Below, in pieces: positions 33,454-43,342 of a DNA stretch of 64,000 nucleotides (position 1 is its first letter; each line of letters opens with the position of its first letter). The notes beneath the pieces are model-generated. The model was not told the origin of the DNA and made no database searches. It saw only the letters and a list, made by a program, of their open reading frames with translations. A program made the translations under genes and the position numbers. Source of the stretch: Deltaproteobacteria bacterium (GTDB lineage Bacteria > UBA10199 > JACPAL01 > JAHFST01). The stretch is taken from the NCBI GenBank assembly GCA_023265625.1, contig JAHFST010000005.1, positions 123,635 through 187,634 on the forward strand. The letters are read 5' to 3'.

Positions 33454-33836
33454 ACTCGCAAAAAATCATCGTTGATACCGATATCCTGATTGATTTTCTA
33501 CGGCATAAAGTCGAGGCGAAAACCCTGTTGGAAGAGGCAGCTCAAGGCCACGATCTTTACCTCTCGGTCATGACCATCGCCGAATTAATGGCCGGGATGA
33601 GGCCCGCTGAGACCGAGGCCACGGAAACCCTCATTGCCGGGTTTACCCTGCTTCCCGTCACCGAAACTATCGCCCGCCATGGAGGTGCCCTCAGAAGAAA
33701 GATAGCATCGTCAAAGTCCCTCCTGATAGATTGCCTCATCGCCGCCACCGCCCTCGCCGAAGATTGCCTCCTGCTGACCCACAACCGCAAAGATTACGTC
33801 ACTTCGGGCGTCAAGTTTTATCCGGGGACTCATTAA
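33450..33836 (+). CDS. VapC-like PIN domain toxin
   Basis: 128 aa. IVDTDILIDFLRH, the Glu in IAELMAGM, LIDCLIAATAL and LLTHNRKDY give the four PIN positions. Second gene of the module, translated from an ATG that overlaps the antitoxin stop. Confidence 0.93.
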   Translation: MNSQKIIVDTDILIDFLRHKVEAKTLLEEAAQGHDLYLSVMTIAELMAGMRPAETEATETLIAGFTLLPVTETIARHGGALRRKIASSKSLLIDCLIAATALAEDCLLLTHNRKDYVTSGVKFYPGTH

Positions 33837-33884
33837 AAAACATTCCCCCTTGAGCCAACAACCAATTCACGGTAAGAAGTAGGA

Positions 33885-35732
33885 ATGCCCTATCTTCATT
33901 GGTTATTGGTCTTGATGTATATCGTGCCGATCATCGGCACCTTTGTGGCCATGATCCGCCGGTTTGGGTCTTTTTGGTCGATCAGCGAGAGCATCCGCAA
34001 GCTTTGGCCCAGTGATCGGTTTTCCCGCAAGGTTTTTGGTTGGTCCGACCGTTGGCGGGCGTGGCGGGATAGCCATCCCTTGGCCAACTACGTCAACGTG
34101 AATCAACTCAACTATGCCGCCGGTTGCGTGGAATACGCCTTTGGCCACCTGCGTGACTACACCATCGGGCTCTACATGATGACCGCCGCCGTGGTGTATT
34201 TGACCCTGATGGTCTTTGGCAGCGACGCCTACGCCGCCCGTTATTTTGATCGGCTGTTTTACCACGGGTTTTTCGCCCTGCTCTCCATCTGGACCTATCG
34301 TCGCCATGTGACCACCGGCCTGCAAATGACGGAGTTTATGCGGGCCAATCCGCGGGTTCATCCCCAGGAGTTTTTTGAACATTATTATCGGCGCCTAGGT
34401 CCCGCCGCCACACCTATTCCGGGACAGGCCCGAGGTGCCATTGATCCCCATGACATCTCTTTTAAGAGCGGGAAAAAACCACGCCAGAGTTATTGGCTCC
34501 TGATCCATGCCTTTTATGACACGGCCATCTTTGCCCGCAGCGCCACGAAGGCCATGCAAACATTGGGCCCGCAGTATGGCCGCGAAGTCTTTGATGTCAT
34601 GGCCCAGCTCTGGGGCAAACGTATCCTGCAACTCTTCCGCGCCCAGCTCCAGGTCAAGGGCGATGAGTTGTTTAATCAATTAGACGGGAAAATTATCCTG
34701 ATCTTCAACCACAAGAGCCACCTCGATTTTGTCTTTAATTTCTTCGCCCTCTCAGTCACCAAGCGGGCCGATGGCCGGCCCATTTTGCCGCGCTACATGG
34801 CCGCCAAAGACCACTTCCTCGATAACCGGCTCATTTATGAAGGCATTGGGGTCGGCAAATTGATCGAGTCGGTCGATATGGTCTTTGTCGATCGCAAGGG
34901 GAAGGGGAAGGATGCCATTGCCCAGGCGGCGGATCGCTTGGCCTCGAAGGAGATCGAGATTGCGATGTACCCGCAAGGGACCCGGGTCTTTGGCAACAAG
35001 GGATGGAACGGGGAGAGACAGGACGCCGGTTACTACACGAGCGGTTCGCTCCATTCCCTGCAACAGGAGATGGGACACTTAAAAAAGGGGGCGGTCTTTT
35101 TGGCGCTGGATACCGCCATTGCCGTGCGTCACCAGGATATCCCGGTACATCTTGTGTTTATTGGCATCGAGGGAACCGCCACCCTGGCCCCCAAGGGCAG
35201 CTTCAAGGTGGAAACGGAAGGGACTGTCCTGTTTAACGTCTCGGGAGTCGTCACCCTTCATACCAGTGACGTGGCGAATCTCACCAAACCAAGCGGCCCG
35301 GCCACCACAGCCGAAGAGACCGCCTATCTCGAAAAAGCTACTACTTTACAGAGAGAGATTGATGCCCATCTCATTGAGGCCCTGGGGCTCCATGAGAAGT
35401 TGAAGAATCGTTTTCTTGATGATGCCCGCCATCGCACCCTCACCCCCAAGGAAGACTTCTTTCGATTAACTCATCGTCTGCAACAGGCCAAGCAAACCAA
35501 GGAAGAGTTACCATTCACCATCTTGGATCGCATTTACGCCTTAGATCCCACCTATTGGGAGGCACGGCTTAAGGAGATCGCCCATTGGCTCACGAGTGTA
35601 GAAGATCCCTCTGCCGAGTTGATGTCATTACGAGATCAGGTCACCGAACAATTATTTGCAACCCGAGGCAAATTGATGAAAAAAACCGAAGACCACGAAA
35701 AACTGCGGCAGAAGATTAAGAAATCGGCGTAG
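33885..35732 (+). CDS. PlsC-family glycerolipid acyltransferase, large
   Basis: 615 aa. N-terminal membrane helices (residues 5-25, about 95-115 and 125-140). The acyltransferase core has FNHKSHLDFVF (H-x4-D) and MYPQGTRVFGNKG (in place of FPEGTR). The C-terminal 150 residues are charged and helical. Catalyses acyl transfer to a lysophosphatidate or glycerol phosphate type acceptor at the membrane. Larger than PlsC (about 240 aa), in the size range of PlsB but with PlsC-like motifs. Its end overlaps mqnD convergently by 17 bp. Confidence 0.88.
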   Translation: MPYLHWLLVLMYIVPIIGTFVAMIRRFGSFWSISESIRKLWPSDRFSRKVFGWSDRWRAWRDSHPLANYVNVNQLNYAAGCVEYAFGHLRDYTIGLYMMTAAVVYLTLMVFGSDAYAARYFDRLFYHGFFALLSIWTYRRHVTTGLQMTEFMRANPRVHPQEFFEHYYRRLGPAATPIPGQARGAIDPHDISFKSGKKPRQSYWLLIHAFYDTAIFARSATKAMQTLGPQYGREVFDVMAQLWGKRILQLFRAQLQVKGDELFNQLDGKIILIFNHKSHLDFVFNFFALSVTKRADGRPILPRYMAAKDHFLDNRLIYEGIGVGKLIESVDMVFVDRKGKGKDAIAQAADRLASKEIEIAMYPQGTRVFGNKGWNGERQDAGYYTSGSLHSLQQEMGHLKKGAVFLALDTAIAVRHQDIPVHLVFIGIEGTATLAPKGSFKVETEGTVLFNVSGVVTLHTSDVANLTKPSGPATTAEETAYLEKATTLQREIDAHLIEALGLHEKLKNRFLDDARHRTLTPKEDFFRLTHRLQQAKQTKEELPFTILDRIYALDPTYWEARLKEIAHWLTSVEDPSAELMSLRDQVTEQLFATRGKLMKKTEDHEKLRQKIKKSA

Positions 35733-36597
35733 CGGCAAGCTCCGGCTCAGGGGCCTGGCGGGTCAAAAAGAGTTCCTCAAAATCCACCGGTTTGATGAAA
35801 CCCAACTTGGCCCCACGCTCGAGCAGCGTCTTGATCGCCTTCATGCCCTTGCGACCACAATCAACCGTCAGATCATTCACATACATCCCGACAAACTTCT
35901 CCACCTGTTCGCGCGCCAACCCACGGGCGAAGGGCAGGGCAAAATCGAGGGCCTCGTCCTTGTGTTCCAGGGCATATTGAATGCTGGCCCGAATCACCTG
36001 CTGAATTTTTACCGCAGTCTCCCAACCCAGGTCGCGCCGCACCACAATCCCGCCCAAGGGGAGGGGGAGGTTGGTCTCTTTTTGCCACCATTCGCCCAAA
36101 TCAATCACCTTGCAGAGTTGTTTTTCTTCATAGCTGAGCTGCCCCTCATGAATAATCAACCCGGCCTCCACCTTGCCGGCAGCCACGTCTTCCAAAATTT
36201 GATCAAAGGGCAACTCGCTGTAACACACCGTCGGCTCCAACATCTTCAAGACGAGAAAGGCCGTCGTAGTCTTGCCCGGGATGGCCACACGAACCTTGCG
36301 CAATTGTTTGGGTTTCAGGTTCCGATTGGCAATGACCACCGGCCCATAATTCTCCCCAAAACACGCCCCCGTGGTGAGCAACTGATAGTGTTCCGCTATC
36401 TCCGGATAAACATGAAAGGAAACCGCCGAGACCTCATAACCCCCATTGGAGCCTAGCAAGGCCTGTTGGTTCAATTGGTCAATCGGGGCCTGCACCTCCT
36501 CAAATTCCAGCCCTTGGAGGTCAATCTTCCCCTGGGTCAGGGCGTAGAACATGAAGGCATCATCGGCATCGGGGCTGTGGGCGAGCTTGATTTTCAT
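35716..36597 (-). CDS. mqnD: 1,4-dihydroxy-6-naphthoate synthase, futalosine pathway
   Basis: 293 aa from the ATG at 36597. Periplasmic-binding-protein fold used as an enzyme in menaquinone biosynthesis. Signatures: SPDADDAFMFYALTQGKID, YEVSAVSFHVYPEI, FGENYGPVVIA and IHEGQLSYEE. The SPD-x-DD-x-FM opening separates MqnD from MqnA. No other mqn genes are in the window. Confidence 0.93.
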   Translation of the reverse strand: MKIKLAHSPDADDAFMFYALTQGKIDLQGLEFEEVQAPIDQLNQQALLGSNGGYEVSAVSFHVYPEIAEHYQLLTTGACFGENYGPVVIANRNLKPKQLRKVRVAIPGKTTTAFLVLKMLEPTVCYSELPFDQILEDVAAGKVEAGLIIHEGQLSYEEKQLCKVIDLGEWWQKETNLPLPLGGIVVRRDLGWETAVKIQQVIRASIQYALEHKDEALDFALPFARGLAREQVEKFVGMYVNDLTVDCGRKGMKAIKTLLERGAKLGFIKPVDFEELFLTRQAPEPELAATPIS

Positions 36598-36711
36598 AGG
36601 CCAGGAGGTTTCCCAAATTATCCCTAGGATAGCAACCCCCTTTTTTTGCCCGTGGCGCAACATTGCTCCCCCCCGATCCCGATAACAATCCCATCAGTCG
36701 ATAAAAACACA

Positions 36712-36726
36712 GGGGTCAGAGACCCC
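36712..36726. repeat. short GGGGTC hairpin before the RBS of the Cys-rich gene
   Basis: GGGGTC-AGA-GACCCC, a perfect 6-bp stem with a 3-base loop, ends 13 bp before the ATG at 36740 and just before the GGGAGAG ribosome binding site. It may tune translation, or be one half of a dispersed palindrome. Confidence 0.35.
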
Positions 36727-36739
36727 GAAGGGAGAGATT

Positions 36740-37522
36740 ATGCCGCATGCAATTCAATGTACCGCCATCAAGCCGGGAACCGGTGGTGAGGCCATCTGTA
36801 CGGAACCGGATGGTCGGGAAACCAGTTTTGATCCAACCGCTACCACTGTCAAAATAGTGTCACCAACAGCGGATAAGCCGGTGGCAAGTACTACCGTAAG
36901 TCAATGCACCCCAACGGATAAAACACATGCCGACTGCACCACCCGGGAGGGAACCAGGGTTTCAGTGACAACCAATGACCATGGTGACATCCTTTACCTT
37001 GACCAACAAAACCCTGACAAGCAGTGGGAGCGGCTCTGTACCAAACCTGGCTTCGCCGCAACCACTACTGCCTTATTTCGTCCTGGGAAACCCGGTACGA
37101 AGGACCATCCCTCCGTATGCCGGGCCCCTATCGATGCCAAATTCGGCCCAGGGGAACAGGCCCTGATCAAAAAAACTTTGGAACAAAAGGCCGCACAAGC
37201 CAGGACTGACCTCAAAAGCACCCTTGATATCCTCAAGATTGCGGGTGGCAAAGACCACGGCAGTTTTTCCATCGAAAAAACCAAGGACGGGTTTGTCGTA
37301 TCCCAAAAAGGGGGCAAGGATCCAACGCCCCTGATGGCACTCACCCCGTGCAAGGAAGGCGTTACGGTCAAGATAATGCCGGGCAGGGAATTCACCTTGA
37401 CCGGTCCAACCAGCAAAAGCCTGTTGAAAACGGTAGAGGGGATGATTCGCAATGGCGGAAAAATGGCTTCGCCTCCAACACCACGCCGTTGCGTTCCTAT
37501 CTTTCCATTGCTTGGATGTTGA
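36740..37522 (+). CDS. hypothetical Cys- and Thr-rich protein
   Basis: 260 aa with GGGAGAGATT before the ATG. Not recognised. Eleven cysteines are scattered in the chain, Thr/Pro-rich in the first half (CTPTDKTHADCTTREGTRV), with a basic helical middle (QALIKKTLEQKAAQA). No signal peptide, so the cysteines are unlikely to be secreted disulfides unless export is unusual. Stand-alone, between mqnD and a membrane protein gene. Confidence 0.6.
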   Translation: MPHAIQCTAIKPGTGGEAICTEPDGRETSFDPTATTVKIVSPTADKPVASTTVSQCTPTDKTHADCTTREGTRVSVTTNDHGDILYLDQQNPDKQWERLCTKPGFAATTTALFRPGKPGTKDHPSVCRAPIDAKFGPGEQALIKKTLEQKAAQARTDLKSTLDILKIAGGKDHGSFSIEKTKDGFVVSQKGGKDPTPLMALTPCKEGVTVKIMPGREFTLTGPTSKSLLKTVEGMIRNGGKMASPPTPRRCVPIFPLLGC

Positions 37523-37525
37523 CCC

Positions 37526-38380
37526 CTACAAGGGAATCCCGGATAAAAAAAACAGATAAGTCGACATCAGTTCCCCAATCAGGATGAAGGCCACCCCCAC
37601 ATACATGATGCCGGTGGCGGATTGATTGGAGCCGATCAGGGCGGTGCGCCAGGTCATGACGGCGACGCCGATGGGGATGACCAAACCCACCAGAATGCGT
37701 TGCCAGAAAAAGATCCCGTGACCGGCGAATGAAATCATCTTATCCAAAAATTGCGTGCCGGGAAACACGAGATAATTAAATAGCAAGAGGGTGGTGACCA
37801 CCGAGACCACCCGCAAGGCGATGGTGCCCATCATGACCCAAGACATGGTGACCAGCAGGCGTTTTGGAACTTCCGTATTGAGTAAATAAGAATGCCCAAA
37901 GAGCATCCCCACCAAAAATCCCCCCAAGAGGAGGCTGGCCGAGACAAAGTTAAATGGGACCGCGAAGTTAATGACCCAGGAGGGCGTCAGTTGCAGCGGC
38001 CGAAACAGCAAATTCACCCCCACCACCGCCACACCCGCCAACAAGCCAATGGCGGCGGTTCTAAGCCCCGTGATGGGTCGTTCGGTAAACCGGAGCCGGG
38101 CCCAAAAAATCAGGGTAATCAGGAAAAACAACAACACCAAGGCCCTGGAACTTCGAATCAATGGGCCTGCCGGATCTAGGGCGTAACCAAACGATTCCGG
38201 GAGATGAAAGGGAGTGAATTTTTGAAAGATAAACGCCAGCGCCAAAAACAGGGCCGACCAAAAAGAGACCGATTGCAAAAACTCACGGGCCACTTTTTGC
38301 GTGGGCAGCAAGGGAAGCACCATCATCATCCCCGCCGCCAGATGAAATAAGAAGACAATCAAAATGAAAGAGATGCTCAT
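37526..38380 (-). CDS. polytopic membrane protein of unknown function
   Basis: 284 aa, about eight membrane helices. The C-terminal part (HGIFFWQRILVGLVIPIGVA with IGELMSTYLFFLSGIP) is reminiscent of NrfD/DmsC-type quinone-interacting membrane subunits, but the match is weak. It ends 3 bp from the stop of the convergent Cys-rich gene. No redox partner genes nearby. Confidence 0.75.
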   Translation of the reverse strand: MSISFILIVFLFHLAAGMMMVLPLLPTQKVAREFLQSVSFWSALFLALAFIFQKFTPFHLPESFGYALDPAGPLIRSSRALVLLFFLITLIFWARLRFTERPITGLRTAAIGLLAGVAVVGVNLLFRPLQLTPSWVINFAVPFNFVSASLLLGGFLVGMLFGHSYLLNTEVPKRLLVTMSWVMMGTIALRVVSVVTTLLLFNYLVFPGTQFLDKMISFAGHGIFFWQRILVGLVIPIGVAVMTWRTALIGSNQSATGIMYVGVAFILIGELMSTYLFFLSGIPL

Positions 38381-38427
38381 TGTTTTTTCCTATGTATCAC
38401 GCTAGGAGGCGTCGTCTAGGCAAAACT

Positions 38428-39072
38428 ATGCATGACATTGATCTGCTGATCTTTGATCTCGATGGGACGCTCGTCGATTCGAAACTCGATATCGCCAATG
38501 GGGTGAATCACACCCTAAGACAACTGGGGCTCCCCACTATTTCCAACGAGGAGATTTATCGTTTTGTGGGTCATGGGGTGCGTGACCTGATTACCGACGC
38601 CGTTGGCAACCATCCGGAAAAACAAGACGAGGCCTTACGTCTCTTCATGGATTATTATCAAGGCCACCTCGCTGACCAGACGCGACTCTTTCCTGGTATC
38701 ATCGAGGTACTCAACCATTTCAGTAACAAAAAACTAGGCATCCTCACCAACAAGCCCCAATCCCTGACGGGTCCCCTGCTCCAACAACTGGGCATCTTCG
38801 ATAAGTTTCAAATAGTCATCGGAGGTGAGGCCAGTTTCCCCAGAAAACCCGATCCCACTTCAACACGGCACATTCTTAAAACCCTGAAAGTAGCGCCCCA
38901 GCGAGCCATCATCATTGGCGACAGCGCCGTCGATATCGAAACGGGAAAAAATGCCGCCATCCTGACCTGCGGTGTCACCTATGGATTTCGGCCGAGAAGC
39001 GAGTTGGAGGCATCGGGTTGTGATCTGCTTATTGATCAACCCGCGAAACTCATGGAAAAAATTTCTAAATGA
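38428..39072 (+). CDS. gph: HAD phosphatase, phosphoglycolate phosphatase-like
   Basis: 214 aa from the ATG at 38428. Motif I FDLDGTLVDSK, motif II ILTNK, motif III KPDP, motif IV IIGDSAVDIETG. The cap and length are those of Gph, which removes 2-phosphoglycolate formed during repair of oxidised DNA ends. Its stop overlaps the AlbA-domain gene start (ATGA), and xthA follows, so DNA repair context is coherent. Confidence 0.88.
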   Translation: MHDIDLLIFDLDGTLVDSKLDIANGVNHTLRQLGLPTISNEEIYRFVGHGVRDLITDAVGNHPEKQDEALRLFMDYYQGHLADQTRLFPGIIEVLNHFSNKKLGILTNKPQSLTGPLLQQLGIFDKFQIVIGGEASFPRKPDPTSTRHILKTLKVAPQRAIIIGDSAVDIETGKNAAILTCGVTYGFRPRSELEASGCDLLIDQPAKLMEKISK

Positions 39073-40496
39073 TAAAATTTCCCTTTGGTTCACAAGAAGG
39101 AACGGCATTGGAATTCAAGGAGGCTGCCAAAGAACTCCCCAAAAGTTTTTTTGAAACCGTATGTGCCTTCCTTAATTTTGATGGGGGGCTGATTATATTA
39201 GGGATCTCCGATGACGGATTGGTTACTGGCATCGCTCCCGAATCCGTAACTCGGATAAAATCCGAAATTGCCAGTCTCTCTAACAATGCCAATAAACTAG
39301 ACCCTCCTTATTTATTGTTCCCGCATGAAGAAAAAATTGCTGGCAAATGGATTATCAAAACGCAAGTCCCGGTAAGCTCTCAAGTACATCGAACGAATGG
39401 CACCGTTTTCCTTCGCAGCGAAGAGGGCGACTACCGCATTTCCGATTTAAATCAGATCGCAGGTCTCGTCAATCGCAAGGTCAGTTTTTTTACCGAACAA
39501 AAGGTCTTACCTCATTTAGAAATGGCCGATCTACGTCCTGATCTTTTTGAACAAGCCAAACGACTGATGATCCATCGTAGTCCACAACATCCATGGGCCA
39601 CTCTTTCTTCGGAAGAACTTCTGAGTATTGCAGGGTTTGTCCGCAAGGACGTGTTCACGGGCAAGATCGGATATACCCTGGCGGCCGCCCTGATGTTTGG
39701 TTCCGACGAAATTATCCAAAGCGTGGTCCCCGGTTACAAGTTTGATGCCCTGTTACGACGGCAAGATACGGATCGCTATGACGATCGATTGATTGTCCGC
39801 ACCAATTTGATCGATGCCTTTACCCTACTCATGGGCTTTGTTGACAAACATTTGGATGATCCTTTTTATTTGGAGGGAGTTACTAGCATCAGTTTGCGAG
39901 CCCGCATTTTTCGCGAGCTGGTGGCCAATATTATTGCGCACCGTGAATACACCAGTGTCTCCCCAGCCAGCCTGATGATCTACGACAATTATGTGGAGTT
40001 TAAGAATCCCAATATTCCTCACGGCCATGGGCCCATTGATCCGTCTCACTTTACGCCCTACCCAAAAAATCCAACAATTTGTAAATTTATGATCCAGCTG
40101 GGCCGTTACGAAGAACTGGGCTCTGGCATTAACAACGTCACCAAGTACCTGCCGTTTTACGCCCCAAAGGCTGGTGCCGCAGTCTTCATTGAGGGAGACA
40201 TGTTTAGCACCATCGTTCCCTTGAAACAGCCGGTCAAGCAAGTTGACTCATCAGCAACCGCACAAGTCACCGCACAAGTCACCGCACAAGTCACCGCACA
40301 AGTCGCGGCTTTTTGCAACATTCCAAGGTCGGCAAAAGAGATCATGGCGGAATTGGGCTTGAAGCATTGGAAGACTTTTCAAAGTAATTACCTCGTTCCC
40401 CTGATTGAAATGAAGATTCTGGAACGCACCATCCCCGATAAACCCAACAGTCGTTTGCAAAAATATCGGTTGACCGCAACGGAGGGTAAAAAATGA
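39069..40496 (+). CDS. Schlafen/AlbA-domain ATP-binding regulator
   Basis: 475 aa. The AlbA_2 domain opens with EGTALEFKEAAKELPKSF and GGLIILGISDDG. A GHKL-like domain follows (FRELVANIIAHREYT, then LGRYEELGSGINNV). After a (TAQV)n spacer near residues 395-410 comes a winged helix (PRSAKEIMAELGLKHWKTFQ). The whole is the COG2865-type predicted transcriptional regulator. It overlaps gph and xthA by 4 bp on each side, so it is translated in one coupled series with two DNA repair genes. Confidence 0.9.
   Translation: MIKFPFGSQEGTALEFKEAAKELPKSFFETVCAFLNFDGGLIILGISDDGLVTGIAPESVTRIKSEIASLSNNANKLDPPYLLFPHEEKIAGKWIIKTQVPVSSQVHRTNGTVFLRSEEGDYRISDLNQIAGLVNRKVSFFTEQKVLPHLEMADLRPDLFEQAKRLMIHRSPQHPWATLSSEELLSIAGFVRKDVFTGKIGYTLAAALMFGSDEIIQSVVPGYKFDALLRRQDTDRYDDRLIVRTNLIDAFTLLMGFVDKHLDDPFYLEGVTSISLRARIFRELVANIIAHREYTSVSPASLMIYDNYVEFKNPNIPHGHGPIDPSHFTPYPKNPTICKFMIQLGRYEELGSGINNVTKYLPFYAPKAGAAVFIEGDMFSTIVPLKQPVKQVDSSATAQVTAQVTAQVTAQVAAFCNIPRSAKEIMAELGLKHWKTFQSNYLVPLIEMKILERTIPDKPNSRLQKYRLTATEGKK
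40257..40304 (+). repeat. four tandem 12-bp units inside the AlbA-domain gene
   Basis: ACCGCACAAGTC repeated four times without a mismatch encodes TAQV four times. Copy-number change would lengthen or shorten the linker by four residues without shifting the frame. Similar T-x-QV linkers are typical of this protein family. Confidence 0.85.
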
Positions 40497-41248
40497 AGCT
40501 CATCTCTTGGAACGTCAACGGGATCCGTGCAGTCCTGAAAAAAGGTTTTTTGGAATTTCTCGGCAAGCAAGATCCGGATATTTTGTGCATCCAAGAGATC
40601 AAGGGACGTCCCGAACAGGTGGATCTCGTGGTCCCAGGCTATGAGCCTTTTTGGAATCCGGCGGAACGGCCCGGTTATTCCGGCACGCTCATCTTGACGA
40701 AACAAAAACCCTTGCAGGTCACCTTTGGAATCGGTCAAGCCGAGCATGACCAAGAGGGGAGGGTGATCACCGCAGAATATGCCAAGGCCTTCTTGGTCAA
40801 TGTCTACACCCCCAATTCTGGCGATGAACTGAAACGCCTAGGCTACCGCCAGATCTGGGACCAGGCCTTTTTGGCCTACTTGCAAAAAATCTCCCAGAAA
40901 AAACCCGTCATTGTGTGCGGCGATCTCAACGTCGCCCATGAAGAGATCGATCTCGCCCGCCCCAAAGAAAACCGCGGCAGTGCCGGGTTCACCGATGAGG
41001 AGAGGACCGGGATTCGCAATCTCCTGGCCGCCGGTTTTATAGACACCTTCCGCGAGTTTCACAAAGAAGGCGGGCAATACTCTTGGTGGACCTACCGCGC
41101 CGGGGCTCGGGAACGAAATGTGGGGTGGAGAATCGATTATTTCTGCATCTCGAAGGAACTAAGACCCCTCTTACAAGACGCCTTTATCCACCCGGAAATT
41201 ATGGGCTCTGATCATTGCCCGGTGGGAGTGGAAATAAAAAATTTATAG
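40493..41248 (+). CDS. xthA: exodeoxyribonuclease III
   Basis: 251 aa. Opening [26 protein letters not shown] (metal-binding Glu), [37 protein letters not shown], and the C-terminal GSDHCPVG with the catalytic Asp-His. AP endonuclease and 3' exonuclease of base-excision repair. Starts in an ATGA overlap with the AlbA-domain gene. Confidence 0.96.
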   Translation: MKLISWNVNGIRAVLKKGFLEFLGKQDPDILCIQEIKGRPEQVDLVVPGYEPFWNPAERPGYSGTLILTKQKPLQVTFGIGQAEHDQEGRVITAEYAKAFLVNVYTPNSGDELKRLGYRQIWDQAFLAYLQKISQKKPVIVCGDLNVAHEEIDLARPKENRGSAGFTDEERTGIRNLLAAGFIDTFREFHKEGGQYSWWTYRAGARERNVGWRIDYFCISKELRPLLQDAFIHPEIMGSDHCPVGVEIKNL

Positions 41249-42925
41249 CCCGTCCGTCACGCATCCCTCGGAGGCCGAGGAGACGTTTTTGATGTACTTG
41301 GCTAAAGTTCCGCGGGTGGCCTTGAGTTTGGGGGCCTGCCATTGGCGGAGGCGTTTGGCGATTTCTTTTTGGGGAAGGTTCAAGGTCATGCGCCGCTTGG
41401 CGCCGTCAATCGTGATCTCATCGCCATTTTTGACAATGGCCAAGGGCCCGCCCAGCTGGGCCTCGGGGGTGATGTGTCCCACGACAAAGCCATGGGTGCC
41501 GCCGGAGAATCGGCCATCGGTAATGAGGGCCACTTCTTTTCCAAGCCCAACACCCATCACGACAGCGGTTACCTTGAGCATCTCACTCATGCCCGGTCCA
41601 CCCTGGGGTCCCTCATAACGAATCACAATCACTTCACCCTTCTTGACCTGACCCCTTTGTAAGGCCTTGATAGAGGCCTCTTCGGAGTCAAAACAACGGG
41701 CCTTGCCGGTAAACGAGTTGCCTTCTTTGCCGGTAAGCTTGGCAACGGACCCTTTGGGGGCCAAATTACCATAGAGGATCTGCAGATGCCCGGTCGCCTT
41801 GATCGGCTGGTGAAAGGGGACAATCACCTGCTGGCCTGGCGTGAGATCCGGTAAGGCGGCCAAATTCTCCGCCAGGGTTTTTCCGGTGCAGGTCAGGCAA
41901 TCGCCGTGCAGGAGTTTTTCGCGCAGCAAAAGTTTGAGGACTCCCGGAACCCCGCCCACCGCACAGAGATCTTCCATCACGTATTTTCCGGAAGGTTTGA
42001 GGTCCGCAATAAACGGGGTGCGGTTGCTGATCTTTTGAAAATCATCAATCGTGAGTTTCAGGCCAACCGACTTGGCAATCGCAATCAAGTGCAGCACCGC
42101 ATTGGTCGAACCGCCCAAGGCCATCACCGTCGTAATGGCGTTGTGCAACGACTTTTTCGTGATGATGTCGCGCGGCTTGATGTCTTTTTCCAACAAGACC
42201 CGGATCGCCTGGCCGGCGCGCCGACATTCATCCACCTTCTCCGGGCTCGTCGCCGGGTAGGAGGAGCTGTAGGGCAGGCTCATACCCAGTGCTTCGATCG
42301 CCGAGGCCATGGTATTGGCGGTGTACATCCCCCCGCAGGCCCCCGCCCCGGGACAAGAATTTTGCAAGATACAATCAAGCTGCGGTTGGTCAATCTTACC
42401 CGCCATAAACTCACCCAGGGCCTCAAAGGACGAGACGATGTCTAATTTTTTATCCCCCAAGTGTCCCGGACGAATCGTCCCGCCGTAGACCATGATGCTC
42501 GGACGGTTGAGCCGCCCCATGGCGATCACCGAGCCCGGCATATTCTTGTCGCAACCCACCACCGAGATATTGGCATCGTACCAATGGGCCGCCATCACGG
42601 TCTCGATCGAGTCGGCGATAATTTCCCGCGACTGCAACGAATAGTTCATGCCTTCCGTCCCCATCGAGATCCCGTCACTCACCCCGATGGTGTGAAAGAT
42701 CAGGCCCGTCAAACCGGCTTGCTGGCAACCCTCTTTGGCCACCTTGGCCAAATCGTTCAGATGCATGTTGCACGTGTTGCCCTCATAGCCGGTGCTGGCA
42801 ATCCCGACAAAGGGCTTGGCAAGATCTTCCTTGGTAAGACCAAGCCCATAAAGCATCGCCTGCGAGGCCGGTTGGTCGCATTCTTGGGTGATTCGTGAAC
42901 TGTAAGCGTTGAGTTTTTTCGACAT
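41243..42925 (-). CDS. ilvD: dihydroxy-acid dehydratase
   Basis: 560 aa from the ATG at 42925. Branched-chain amino acid biosynthesis, last common step before transamination. [10 protein letters not shown] (Cys125), GNTCNMH (Cys52) and [15 protein letters not shown] (Cys197) give the three-cysteine set expected of a [2Fe-2S] enzyme. [16 protein letters not shown] near the C-terminus is the second signature. No other ilv or leu genes are adjacent; its end overlaps xthA by 6 bp convergently. Confidence 0.97.
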   Translation of the reverse strand: MSKKLNAYSSRITQECDQPASQAMLYGLGLTKEDLAKPFVGIASTGYEGNTCNMHLNDLAKVAKEGCQQAGLTGLIFHTIGVSDGISMGTEGMNYSLQSREIIADSIETVMAAHWYDANISVVGCDKNMPGSVIAMGRLNRPSIMVYGGTIRPGHLGDKKLDIVSSFEALGEFMAGKIDQPQLDCILQNSCPGAGACGGMYTANTMASAIEALGMSLPYSSSYPATSPEKVDECRRAGQAIRVLLEKDIKPRDIITKKSLHNAITTVMALGGSTNAVLHLIAIAKSVGLKLTIDDFQKISNRTPFIADLKPSGKYVMEDLCAVGGVPGVLKLLLREKLLHGDCLTCTGKTLAENLAALPDLTPGQQVIVPFHQPIKATGHLQILYGNLAPKGSVAKLTGKEGNSFTGKARCFDSEEASIKALQRGQVKKGEVIVIRYEGPQGGPGMSEMLKVTAVVMGVGLGKEVALITDGRFSGGTHGFVVGHITPEAQLGGPLAIVKNGDEITIDGAKRRMTLNLPQKEIAKRLRQWQAPKLKATRGTLAKYIKNVSSASEGCVTDGL

Positions 42926-42958
42926 GGTTCTGGCTGTTATGCCAAGAGCCAAAGGCTG

Positions 42959-43342
42959 TCAACCGGCGATCTTAGGGGAAATTTTTTTAACTTCCTGCAA
43001 AAAATCCTCGATCGTTTTGAGATAATCCGCCTCGGAGACGCCTAAATAATCATGCACCGCGAGGTTGCGGTCCTCCAAGAAATCAAGCCACTTCTCCACA
43101 TCATCAATCCATCCCAGCCGCCCCGCCTGTTTGATCACCTCTTTGGGGCTGTAAACATCCAATCCCTCTGTCATGATCTTCCGCTTCATGGACTTCCAGG
43201 CATACTCAAGACAAATTTCAAAAGACTTCGCGATCCCGGCAAAGTAAAAAGGGTCTTGTTCTGTCCGATCCGAAAAACTCATCGCATGTTCGAGATTTTT
43301 GATCGATTGCGTCAGCTTATCACTATCCGGTTTTTTTTTCAT
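42959..43342 (-). CDS. HEPN toxin, HI0074-like
   Basis: 127 aa. All-helical nucleotidyltransferase-substrate-binding/HEPN family. The RX4HXY motif is present as R92-NLAV-H97-D-Y99, the catalytic or AMP-acceptor site of HEPN toxins. Its ATG overlaps the antitoxin stop by one base (TGATG). A longer frame to 43405 is rejected because it lies wholly inside the antitoxin gene. Confidence 0.9.
   Translation of the reverse strand: MKKKPDSDKLTQSIKNLEHAMSFSDRTEQDPFYFAGIAKSFEICLEYAWKSMKRKIMTEGLDVYSPKEVIKQAGRLGWIDDVEKWLDFLEDRNLAVHDYLGVSEADYLKTIEDFLQEVKKISPKIAG

Noticed and set aside
33138..33461. N-terminal extension of the 355-aa protein
   Set aside because: The extra 109 residues lie across the VapB promoter and gene on the opposite strand and are Ser/Arg/Leu low-complexity. 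The ATG at 33134 is better.
40257..40304. Possible CRISPR-like repeat
   Set aside because: Four 12-bp units in direct tandem without spacers inside a coding frame; a protein linker repeat.
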